Source of the DNA: an uncultured bacterium | Lineage (GTDB): Bacteria; Cyanobacteriota; Vampirovibrionia; Gastranaerophilales; Gastranaerophilaceae | NCBI GenBank assembly: GCA_949296425.1 | Contig: CASFPN010000031.1 | Coordinates: 39,575-103,574, forward strand | Reading direction: 5' to 3' | Length of the DNA: 64,000 nt | Shown here: positions 51,885-59,061 of the stretch, piece after piece | Position numbering within the stretch: the first letter of the stretch is position 1 | Layout: every line of letters starts with the position of its first letter | Made by a program: the position numbers and the translations under genes | The notes under the pieces: model-generated | Database searches by the model: none | Told to the model about the DNA's origin: nothing | The model's input: only the letters and a program-made list of their open reading frames with translations

Positions 51885-52010
51885 CCTCATCCCCTTCTCC
51901 TTGAGAAGAAGAAGGGAGTAAAATTCCCTCTCCTTCACACTAAACGGTAGTTATATAAATATTTACATAAATTATTGCAGAGGGTAAAAAGGAGAGGGTT
52001 AGGGGCGGGT
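51885..52010. repeat. REP-like palindromic repeat R1
   Basis: CCTCATCCCCTTCTCCTTGA at the left and GGAGAGGGTTAGGGG at the right, in inverted orientation. The body contains AAATTCCCTCTCCTT, TAAACGGTAG and TTTACATAAATTATTGCAGA then GGGTAAAAA. Nearly the same body occurs at 54539-54663 (R3). Together with terminator and block copy 4 it fills the gap 51811-52187. Confidence 0.75.
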
Positions 52011-52018
52011 CAAAAATG

Positions 52019-52067
52019 TAACGAAATGTAAAAACGAATTTAAAATACCTGAAACCGTTCAAATCAT
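52019..52067 (+). promoter_or_regulatory. Dispersed upstream block, copy 4 (degenerate promoter part)
   Basis: The 27-bp core at 52019-52045 is identical to copies 1 and 2. TTTAAA is present (52039-52044), but the hexamer 17 bases on is AATCAT, not TATAAT. The start codon of the NifU-like gene is 169 bases from the core start. Confidence 0.5.
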
Positions 52068-52126
52068 TAAGAAAGAAAATGCATAAATATATACAAGGGC
52101 AGGACGCAGCTCCGACCTTGCATTAC

Positions 52127-52154
52127 TTGACTAGCTCTTTTCAGCACGTATAAT
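52127..52154 (+). promoter_or_regulatory. Promoter of the NifU-like/GGGtGRT genes
   Basis: TTGACT (52127-52132), 16-base spacer, perfect TATAAT (52149-52154); 5' UTR of about 27 bases. Confidence 0.75.
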
Positions 52155-52187
52155 TAATCTTGTATATAACCGAAGGGAGTATAGAAA

Positions 52188-52892
52188 ATGTTGGATCGTA
52201 TACAAGTTACAAAAGAAGTAGAAGAAATGTGCTGCGTAAAACGCGGCGTTAAAGGCGAACCTGCTCCTATCCCTCAAGAAGGTGATTGGACAAAAGTTAA
52301 AGAAATTAAAGAAATTTCAGGCTTGACTCATGGTTGCGGATGCTGTGCTCCGCAGCAAGGTACCTGCAAATTAACTCTTAATGTTAAAGACGGTATTATT
52401 CAGGAAGCACTTGTTGAAACCCTTGGCTGCTCTGGTATGACTCACTCTGCAGCTATGGCCGCAGAAATTCTTCCGGGCAAAACTATTCTGGAAGCTTTAA
52501 ACACTGACCTTGTATGTGACGCTATTAACGTTGCTATGAGAGAATTGTTCTTACAAATCGTTTACGGAAGAACTCAAACAGCTTTTTCTGATAACGGTTT
52601 GCCTGTTGGCGCCGGTCTTGAAGATTTAGGCAAAGGACTTCGCTCACAGGTTGGTACTATTTATTCAACTAAGCAAAAAGGACCCAGATATCTTGAACTT
52701 GCTGAAGGATATGTTCTTGAACTAGGTCTTGACAAAAACGATGAAATTATCGGATATAAATTCGTTCACATGGGCAAATTTATGGATGCCGTTAAAAAAG
52801 GTGTTGATCCGAAAGAAGCCCTTGAAAAATTCACAAGCACTTACGGAAGATTTGCTGAAGCTGTGAAGAAAATTGATCCGAGAGTCGAATAA
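52188..52892 (+). CDS. NifU-like iron-sulfur cluster assembly scaffold protein
   Basis: 234 residues. NifU/IscU-like core: LTHGCGCCAPQQGTCKLTLN and ETLGCSGMTHSAAMAAEILP, with Cys residues placed for cluster binding, then a C-terminal extension of about 90 residues not found in IscU. GAAGGGAG lies before the ATG. Gene order scaffold then GGGtGRT is seen in several anaerobes. Probably delivers or builds a cluster for a partner, possibly GGGtGRT protein itself; that is inference. Confidence 0.82.
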   Translation: MLDRIQVTKEVEEMCCVKRGVKGEPAPIPQEGDWTKVKEIKEISGLTHGCGCCAPQQGTCKLTLNVKDGIIQEALVETLGCSGMTHSAAMAAEILPGKTILEALNTDLVCDAINVAMRELFLQIVYGRTQTAFSDNGLPVGAGLEDLGKGLRSQVGTIYSTKQKGPRYLELAEGYVLELGLDKNDEIIGYKFVHMGKFMDAVKKGVDPKEALEKFTSTYGRFAEAVKKIDPRVE

Positions 52893-52898
52893 TAAAAA

Positions 52899-52969
52899 GA
52901 GATTCCGAAATAAATTCGGAATGACGTGTCATCCTGAATGTCGGATTTACCTCCAGGTTTCAGGATCTC
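52899..52969. repeat. Paired palindromic elements between co-oriented genes
   Basis: GAGATTCCGAAATAAATTCG then GAATGAC (52899-52925), and GTCATCCTGAATGTCGGATT ... GGTTTCAGGATCTC (52928-52969). The second has an enlarged loop (GTCGGATTTACCTCC) also present, in reverse, in the terminator loop at 16753-16793. The two are in head-to-head orientation. Confidence 0.75.
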
Positions 52970-53004
52970 AGTAACAAAATATAAAAAATTAAGAGGAAAA
53001 TAAA

Positions 53005-54009
53005 ATGACAGTAAAATTTGAAGGACAAGACAGACGTCAGGCAAAATTGAATAAATTGTTACCTGAATACGGCTTCAAATCTTTAGAAGAAGCTCAGGAA
53101 CTCTGTAAATCGAACGGTATTGACGTAGAAGCTATTGTTAAAGGAATTCAGCCTATTGCGTTTGAAAACGCTGTTTGGGCTTATACATTAGGTGCTGCAA
53201 TTGCGTTGAAAAAACAGGCAAAAGACGCAGCAGAAGCTGCAAGCTTAATTGGTGAAGGCTTACAGGCATTTTGTGTTCCCGGTTCTGTAGGTGACACAAG
53301 AAAAGTTGGTATCGGGCACGGTAATTTAGCTGCAATGCTTTTGAGAGAAGAAACTCAATGTTTCTGCTTCTTAGCAGGTCACGAATCTTTCGCAGCTGCT
53401 GAAGGTGCTATAGGTATTGCAAGAAACGCTAACAAAGTAAGAAAAAATCCTTTAAGAGTTATCTTGAACGGTTTAGGGAAAGACGCAGCTTACTTAATCT
53501 CAAGAATTAACGGTTTTACATCTGTTGAAACAAAATATGATTACAAAACAGGTGAATTAAAAGTTGTTAAAGAACAGAGATTTTCGGAAGGCGAAAGAGG
53601 CGAAATCAAATGCTATGGTGCAGATGATGTATCAGAAGGCGTTGCAATTATGATTAAAGAAGGTGTTGATGTATCTATTACTGGCAACTCAACTAACCCG
53701 ACAAGATTCCAACACCCTGTAGCTGGTACTTACAAAAAATGGTGCTGGGAAAACGGAAGAAAATACTTCTCAGTAGCATCAGGCGGCGGTACAGGAAGAA
53801 CATTACACCCTGATAACGTTGCAGCAGGCCCTGCTTCTTACGGTATGACTGATACTATGGGCAGAATGCATGGTGATGCTCAGTTTGCAGGTTCATCATC
53901 AGTTCCTGCTCACGTTGAAATGATGGGTATTATCGGTATGGGCAACAACCCGATGGTAGGTGCAACAGTTGCTGTTGCAGTAGCCGTTGACGGTGCTTTG
54001 CGTAAATAG
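53005..54009 (+). CDS. GGGtGRT protein
   Basis: 334 residues. The family name motif is present as SGGGTGRTLHPDN. Other conserved stretches: FCVPGSVGDTRKVGIGHGNL, FCFLAGHESFAAAEGAIGIA, TGNSTNPTRFQHPVAGTYKK, and the Gly/Met-rich GMGNNPMVGATVAVAVAVDG end. Cytosolic, biochemical role unknown; found mainly in anaerobes next to a NifU-like protein, as here. Probably co-transcribed with it across the 112-base gap that holds palindromic elements. AGAGGAAAA lies before the ATG. Confidence 0.9.
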   Translation: MTVKFEGQDRRQAKLNKLLPEYGFKSLEEAQELCKSNGIDVEAIVKGIQPIAFENAVWAYTLGAAIALKKQAKDAAEAASLIGEGLQAFCVPGSVGDTRKVGIGHGNLAAMLLREETQCFCFLAGHESFAAAEGAIGIARNANKVRKNPLRVILNGLGKDAAYLISRINGFTSVETKYDYKTGELKVVKEQRFSEGERGEIKCYGADDVSEGVAIMIKEGVDVSITGNSTNPTRFQHPVAGTYKKWCWENGRKYFSVASGGGTGRTLHPDNVAAGPASYGMTDTMGRMHGDAQFAGSSSVPAHVEMMGIIGMGNNPMVGATVAVAVAVDGALRK

Positions 54010-54027
54010 TATAAATATATCAAAATA

Positions 54028-54064
54028 AAAAATTCCCGCTTGAAAAGAGCGGGAATTTTTTTTA
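54028..54064 (+). terminator. Intrinsic terminator
   Basis: A 13-bp stem (AAAAATTCCCGCT / AGCGGGAATTTTT) and a T-run, after the GGGtGRT gene. Confidence 0.88.
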
Positions 54065-54065
54065 T

Positions 54066-54159
54066 ACCTCATCCCCAGCCCTTCTCCTTTGCACAAGAGA
54101 AAAGGAGAAGGGAGCATTTCCCCCTCTCCTAAATTTTTAGGAGAGGGAAAGGGTGAGGT
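54066..54159. repeat. REP-like palindromic repeat R2, left of the DUF559 gene
   Basis: Ends ACCTCATCCC and GGGTGAGGT are inverted copies. Inside are CCTTCTCCTTT/AAAGGAGAAGG and CCTCTCCTAAA/TTTAGGAGAGG hairpins. The first 20 bases match R3. Confidence 0.8.
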
Positions 54160-54182
54160 TTAAAGTATGTTATAATTATCCA

Positions 54183-54524
54183 ATGGACAAAAAATATCTT
54201 TTGGCTCGAACTTTAAGAAAAAATATAACTCCTCAAGAGCAAAAATTATGGAATTTACTTAGAAACAGACAATTTTGCGGTGCAAAATTTGTTCGTCAGT
54301 ATCCTATAGGACCATACATTGTTGATTTTGCATGCAGACGAAAAAAATTAGTTATTGAACTTGATGGTGGTCAGCATAATACTGATAAAAATATTGAAAA
54401 AGACAATAAAAGAACAGAGTTCTTAATCTCAAAAGGCTATACTGTTATAAGGTTTTGGAATAATGAAGTTGATAATAATATTGAAGGAGTTTATTTAAAA
54501 TTAAAATCATTTATTGATAATTAG
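54183..54524 (+). CDS. DUF559 (Vsr-like) endonuclease-domain protein
   Basis: 113 residues from the ATG at 54183. LARTLRKNITPQEQKLWNLL, then GAKFVRQYPIGPYIVDFACR, KKLVIELDGGQH and GYTVIRFWNNEVDNN follow DUF559, a relative of very-short-patch-repair endonucleases; the D...E-x-D-G-x-x-H residues are the expected metal site. An extended -10 (TGTTATAAT, 54168-54176) ends 6 bases before the ATG with no Shine-Dalgarno. The gene lies between two REP-like repeats (R2, R3), 23 bases from one and 14 from the other, which suggests a linked unit. Real biological role unknown. Confidence 0.87.
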   Translation: MDKKYLLARTLRKNITPQEQKLWNLLRNRQFCGAKFVRQYPIGPYIVDFACRRKKLVIELDGGQHNTDKNIEKDNKRTEFLISKGYTVIRFWNNEVDNNIEGVYLKLKSFIDN

Positions 54525-54538
54525 TTGTCTTTAAATCG

Positions 54539-54663
54539 ACCTCATCCCCAGCCCTTCTCCTTCACAAGGAGAAGGGAGTAAAATTCCCTCTCCTTAACCA
54601 TAAACGATAGAAATATAAATAATTTACATAAATTGTTGCAGAGGGTAAAAAAGGAGAAGGGAG
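54539..54663. repeat. REP-like palindromic repeat R3, right of the DUF559 gene
   Basis: Starts ACCTCATCCCCAGCCCTTCT like R2; the remainder (AAATTCCCTCTCCTTAACCA ... TTTACATAAATTGTTGCAGA, GGGTAAAAAAGGAGAAGGG) matches R1 at 51885. Confidence 0.8.
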
Positions 54664-54689
54664 AAAATTTTAACCAAGAAGATCAGGTT

Positions 54690-54980
54690 TTATAAATTTT
54701 GTATTGCGCGTTCTAAAGCTTCGGTTTCTGTTATCCCGTTTTCAGAAGCGTAAGTTTTTAACTTGTTGATTAATTCTTCATTTAATCTTCTGTTAAACGG
54801 AATTTTCGGATTTTCACATTTTCTGCCTGCGCCTTCTCTTTTTCCACCCCACTGACCTTTACCGTGACAACCGCCGCCACGGCAATTGTGACCTTCGCCT
54901 TGTCCGTGGCAGTGACCTTCACCATGGCCGCAATTGTGTCCTTCATGGTTACAATGATGATCGTGATTACATTCGTGCAT
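54690..54980 (-). CDS. His/Cys-rich metal-binding protein with ribbon-helix-helix-like C-terminus
   Basis: 96 residues. The first 45 residues are almost only His, Cys, Gly and Glu (HECNHDHHCNHEGHNCGHGE and on), a clear metal-binding tail. GGKREGAGRK links it to a C-terminal KIPFNRRLNEELINKLKTYA, then SENGITETEALERAIQNL, which fits a ribbon-helix-helix (Arc/CopG-like) DNA-binding fold. This suggests a metal-responsive regulator or metal store. AAGGAGG lies before the ATG. Monocistronic; the target is unknown and no metal transporter is adjacent. Confidence 0.65.
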   Translation of the reverse strand: MHECNHDHHCNHEGHNCGHGEGHCHGQGEGHNCRGGGCHGKGQWGGKREGAGRKCENPKIPFNRRLNEELINKLKTYASENGITETEALERAIQNL

Positions 54981-55151
54981 AATTAACCTCCTTTTTGTAA
55001 TTCTATTATAACTCTTTAATTTGATTTTGTCAATACATTTTCAAGATTTAAACTTATGTTAATAATTTTTAATATATTTTTATTAAAAAAGCAATTTCAG
55101 CATAAAAAATTTTTTTATAGATACAGGTGTAGGTTAGTTAAAGGTTATTCA

Positions 55152-55469
55152 ATGGTTAGTAATTCAATTAGTCCAGTACTATACAGTACAATTAAATCTC
55201 CTATGATGAAATGGCAGCCGATTTATAATGGGACTCTGCCTAAAAATCACCCTTGGCGTAAACAGGCAGAATTTGAATCAAAAAGAATATCATCAGATAA
55301 ATTAAAAATAGGGTGTTATATTTTAGCAGGTGCTACATTAATGGGTTCACTTATTTATAGTGTTTGTACAAAAAAAATGACACCTTCTATCAGTAAAAAT
55401 TTAGATAATACAGATGAAGCAGCCTGCAATATGGCAATGGTTGGGGATTTTATTGATGCAATAGCATAA
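55152..55469 (+). CDS. Small protein with one membrane segment, unknown
   Basis: 105 residues from the ATG at 55152 (AAAGG 8 bases upstream); an in-frame ATG at 55056 has no site. Polar N-terminal part (SPMMKWQPIYNGTLPKNHPW), a membrane segment at about residues 53-72 (IGCYILAGATLMGSLIYSVC), and a short C-terminal tail. Similar in layout to the proteins at 11272 and 62188. Function unknown. Confidence 0.55.
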   Translation: MVSNSISPVLYSTIKSPMMKWQPIYNGTLPKNHPWRKQAEFESKRISSDKLKIGCYILAGATLMGSLIYSVCTKKMTPSISKNLDNTDEAACNMAMVGDFIDAIA

Positions 55470-55480
55470 AGAATAAATCT

Positions 55481-58444
55481 TTATAATTTCAAACTGTTTA
55501 TGCGGCAGAAGGATTTAAGCACTCCTTTTGCTTTTTGAAGTTCACTGTAAACATATCTGTTTTCGGTTTGCTTTATTACTGCTTCTGCCTGCGAATACAT
55601 TTTTTCGGCGGCCTGTAAATATTCAAGCTGCTTTGCTGATTTGACAAGCCCTATTTCCTGGAAATATGTTCCGTAAAGAATGAATAATCTTGATAAAATA
55701 TCATTCATATTGAATTTTTTAGCGATAAATATGGCATTTTCTATATGAATTTTAGCGGTTTCAAAGTCTGAAAGTGTTATACAGCATTTTGCAATAACCA
55801 TTTTGAAAAGAACCGTAAAGAAATAGTTGTCAATTTTGGGATTTTGTGCAACATCCAAAGCCTGCTGGGCTATTTCAAGGGCATTTTGCGGGCCTTCAGT
55901 GATTAGTGTGGCATCTGCAATCAAAAACCATGTCAAGAGCGCTCCCAGTGCCATTTTTTCTTTTGCAAAATATGCAATCTGATCGTTGTATATTTCCATT
56001 GCCTGTTTTGCATTGTCATTGTCCTTAAACATTTTACCGAGAAGTGTTTTGAGGATATTTTTTGTAAAATTGTCGCCATTGTTGTTTGCAAAAGTTACTA
56101 TCTGGAACAAGTCTTCCTGCATTCCTTCGTAACGTTTTCTCAGGAAATTATTTATAATGTTAATAAAATTCCAGCGGATAATTGTTTCATTATCCATAAT
56201 ATTTTCGCGGTAAGATTTTAAGACATCTTCAAGCATCTGCTCCGAAGCTTTAAAGTTTCCTTTAATTGTGTTTGCAAGGGCAAGTGTCAATTTACATTTG
56301 CATATAAAAAGTTCGTCCTGAATTTGATTTCTTTCAATGATATCAAAAAGTATAGTTAAAATTTCAAAAGACCTGTCGTTCCCCTGAAGTGCGAGTGCAT
56401 TAGCAAGGATTAAGTAAGTTTTAAGCCATGTTTCGTATATAAATGGAAGTTCAGGATTTTTTAAATTTTTCTTCTTTGCAAAATAATTATCTAATACGGG
56501 CATTATTTCCGTATCAATCATGTTAATAATTTGACCGCAGTTACCAATATTCAAAAGAGCATTTAGTTTTGTACATTTTAAAAGTGCAATCTCAAGAGTA
56601 TTTTCGGGTTTAACTTTTTTCAAAACTTCATCAACACATTCCACTTCTCCAAAATATTTGCCTGTTTTGCGGCAGCAGGATGACATATAAGAAAGAAGTT
56701 CAATTTCTTTGGGGCTGTCGCCTACTGCTGTTGCATTTGAAATTGCATCTGGCAGATATTCCATTGCTTCTTGTGGATTGGAATTTGCAAGCAGTTTACC
56801 CAGTCGTTCTGAGATGTTGTATCTTATTTTCAGGGTCGCAGCCTCGTCAAATTCATTAATCATTGCCATTGATTGTTTTTGTGATATGGCATATAAATTC
56901 AAATCGCCAACGTATGCTGCGAGTTTTGTATTTTTTGTCCAGATTTCAAGGGCGAGTCTGGGTTGTTTAAGATTTTGTGCGATAACCCCGAGTATTGCAT
57001 TTGAATTAAGGGTAAATCCGGCGAAATATTCAAGTATTTTTTTATTAATTTCTTCATACTTATCAGAGTTTTTAGCGGTTTTTAAAATTGTTTCCCATAG
57101 GGTAAGCGAGCTGAATTCGCAGTAAATGTCATTAACGTGGTTAATATAGTCCATTTTTTTCAGATATATAAGTATATCTCTGAAGGTTTCGTCTTTTACC
57201 TGAAAGATTTCTTTCACGAGATTCATATTTATCTTGTCGCCGATAATTGCAGAACCCACAAGAATATCATAAGCAGCCGGATTTAAGTGTTCAAGAAGGT
57301 TAAGCCTGTGTTCCAAAAGCCCTGTAAAAGTTTTTGAAATTTCAAATTCCTGTCCGCAAAGCTGGCAGTCAAAGCAAAGGCTCAATGCATGGTTTATGTA
57401 GGATGGATTTCCGCCGCTGATTTTGTATATTTCATAAAGCTCCGGTTTGATAAGATGCGGAAAACCGTCAATTTTTCGTGTTTTCTGCTCAACAAGCGCA
57501 AACATCTGTTGGAATTCCAGAGGGGCAAGGCCTATATCAAGGTAAAAATTTTGGTTGTCATTTTCGGGAAAGTAAAAATATCCCTTGGAAGGTTTTGCTT
57601 CGTTATAAATAAGCAGCAATTTTAAACTGTTCCAGATATTCTCTTTTTTAATATATCTGCTGATAAATTCATAAGAAAATCCGTCTATAAAATCAAAGTT
57701 ATCTATAACAAATATAAATTTGTTTGAGTTTGTTATGTTGTCAAAAATTTTGTTTAAGAATTCAAAGGTTTTGTTTTTTGCTTCAACAATATTTTCAAAT
57801 TTTCCTTCTTTAACAGGATACAAAAAATTTAAAAGATCAAAAATTTCATCGTTGTTCAGGTTTGGAAATTCGTTTTTGAAATATTGTGAGGCATTTTTTT
57901 TGAAATCCAGATTATTAATGCAGAAATTCGGGAGATTAAAAATATTAAGCAAAATATCCTGAATAAGTCCGCCTGGTGTTATTTGAGTGAGCGGAGTGCA
58001 TTTGCCGTAAAGCCATGAAAAATTTTTTTCTTTTAAACTCATCATGATAGCTTTAAGCACAAGGCTTTTGCCTGCCCCTTTTTCTCCGCTGAGTGAAAAA
58101 ATTTTTTTGTCTTGTGAAGACAAGCCTTTTACAAGAATATTATTGGCACTTTGCTGAGAAACAAGATTAGTTGAATATTCAAGTTTTAAATTTTTTTGTT
58201 CTGCGGGTTTAGCTTTTTTGTCAAATTTATGTCCGCATTTACGGCATTTTTCCGCGTTCGGGAAATTAACACTTTTACAGTCAGGACATAGTTTTAGAAT
58301 TTCTTTGCCGCATTTTTTGCATGTAAGATCAAACAGAGAATTAACCGTATTGCAGCTTTTACAGATTAATCCTGTACGAGTCTTACAATAAGGACATTTC
58401 AGCGCATTGTCAGGAATTGTTTTTTTGCATACTGGACATTTCAT
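55481..58444 (-). CDS. Zinc-ribbon STAND-like ATPase with TPR-type repeats
   Basis: 987 residues. Three zinc ribbons at residues 3-70 (CPVC/CPYC, CKSC/CKKC, CPDC/CRKC), then a P-loop domain with Walker A SLSGEKGAGKS (about 118-127) and Walker B KFIFVIDNFDFID (about 240), then a winged-helix-like stretch and from about residue 470 a long helical region with TPR-like pairs. This is the plan of STAND/AAA_16 signal ATPases, which oligomerise on ligand binding. It starts 4 bases after the sigma-factor gene in the same operon. What it senses is unknown. No effector domain (nuclease, protease) is attached. Confidence 0.8.
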   Translation of the reverse strand: MKCPVCKKTIPDNALKCPYCKTRTGLICKSCNTVNSLFDLTCKKCGKEILKLCPDCKSVNFPNAEKCRKCGHKFDKKAKPAEQKNLKLEYSTNLVSQQSANNILVKGLSSQDKKIFSLSGEKGAGKSLVLKAIMMSLKEKNFSWLYGKCTPLTQITPGGLIQDILLNIFNLPNFCINNLDFKKNASQYFKNEFPNLNNDEIFDLLNFLYPVKEGKFENIVEAKNKTFEFLNKIFDNITNSNKFIFVIDNFDFIDGFSYEFISRYIKKENIWNSLKLLLIYNEAKPSKGYFYFPENDNQNFYLDIGLAPLEFQQMFALVEQKTRKIDGFPHLIKPELYEIYKISGGNPSYINHALSLCFDCQLCGQEFEISKTFTGLLEHRLNLLEHLNPAAYDILVGSAIIGDKINMNLVKEIFQVKDETFRDILIYLKKMDYINHVNDIYCEFSSLTLWETILKTAKNSDKYEEINKKILEYFAGFTLNSNAILGVIAQNLKQPRLALEIWTKNTKLAAYVGDLNLYAISQKQSMAMINEFDEAATLKIRYNISERLGKLLANSNPQEAMEYLPDAISNATAVGDSPKEIELLSYMSSCCRKTGKYFGEVECVDEVLKKVKPENTLEIALLKCTKLNALLNIGNCGQIINMIDTEIMPVLDNYFAKKKNLKNPELPFIYETWLKTYLILANALALQGNDRSFEILTILFDIIERNQIQDELFICKCKLTLALANTIKGNFKASEQMLEDVLKSYRENIMDNETIIRWNFINIINNFLRKRYEGMQEDLFQIVTFANNNGDNFTKNILKTLLGKMFKDNDNAKQAMEIYNDQIAYFAKEKMALGALLTWFLIADATLITEGPQNALEIAQQALDVAQNPKIDNYFFTVLFKMVIAKCCITLSDFETAKIHIENAIFIAKKFNMNDILSRLFILYGTYFQEIGLVKSAKQLEYLQAAEKMYSQAEAVIKQTENRYVYSELQKAKGVLKSFCRINSLKL

Positions 58445-58448
58445 TTTG

Positions 58449-59024
58449 TTAATCCTGGTTAAATGCTTGTTTAACCTTATCCATTAATTTAAATAATCTT
58501 TTTGAAACTTCGGACTGTGAGAGGTTTAGTTCATCTGCAATTTCATTTTGTGTCATACCTTTTTCATATCTGAGATAGTAGATTTTATAGTAATTTTTAT
58601 CCGGAGTTTCCTGGTCAACTTTATAAACGGAATCGACTATTTTTTGAAGTATATCTTTTTTTATTGCAATATCTTCCGGCGTGTCCTGAATATCAACAGG
58701 TTCATAAACAACCGTAATTTTTGAATAGTCAGGCAAAGTATCTGAAACAGATGTTTCAAACGGCACATCATTTACAGGTGTGTAGCCGTTTTTAGTTCTT
58801 CTTAATCTGCCTTCATTTTTCAAGACATTTAAAATAGAAGTTGTGGCAATTTTTCTCAGATAAGCTTCTAATGTATCGTCAGAAGTTACTGTTTTAACGA
58901 TTAAGAGTGAACGTTTACATGTTTCGTTAAAAAAGTCATCATACAAATCCTCGTTATTAGCGAATTTACGGTCACTTTTTATAATTTTTTCTATTAAATC
59001 TATTTTATCCTGAGCTAATTCCAC
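58449..59024 (-). CDS. Sigma-70-family (ECF-like) RNA polymerase sigma factor
   Basis: 191 residues from a GTG start (AAGGAA 9 bases upstream). The N-terminal part (sigma2-like, EAYLRKIATTSILNVLKNEG) is divergent; the C-terminal sigma4 HTH is clear (YLRYEKGMTQNEIADELNLS, then QSEVSKRLFKLMDKV). The middle has a variable acidic linker. In Cyanobacteria, sigma factors of this type are encoded beside DUF1822 proteins; here the preceding gene (59062) has a DUF1822-like domain fused to TonB. No classical anti-sigma factor is adjacent; the DUF1822-TonB protein is the best candidate regulator. Confidence 0.82.
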   Translation of the reverse strand: MELAQDKIDLIEKIIKSDRKFANNEDLYDDFFNETCKRSLLIVKTVTSDDTLEAYLRKIATTSILNVLKNEGRLRRTKNGYTPVNDVPFETSVSDTLPDYSKITVVYEPVDIQDTPEDIAIKKDILQKIVDSVYKVDQETPDKNYYKIYYLRYEKGMTQNEIADELNLSQSEVSKRLFKLMDKVKQAFNQD

Positions 59025-59061
59025 TATAAAGTTTCCTTGTTCTTATCACATTATAGCATAA

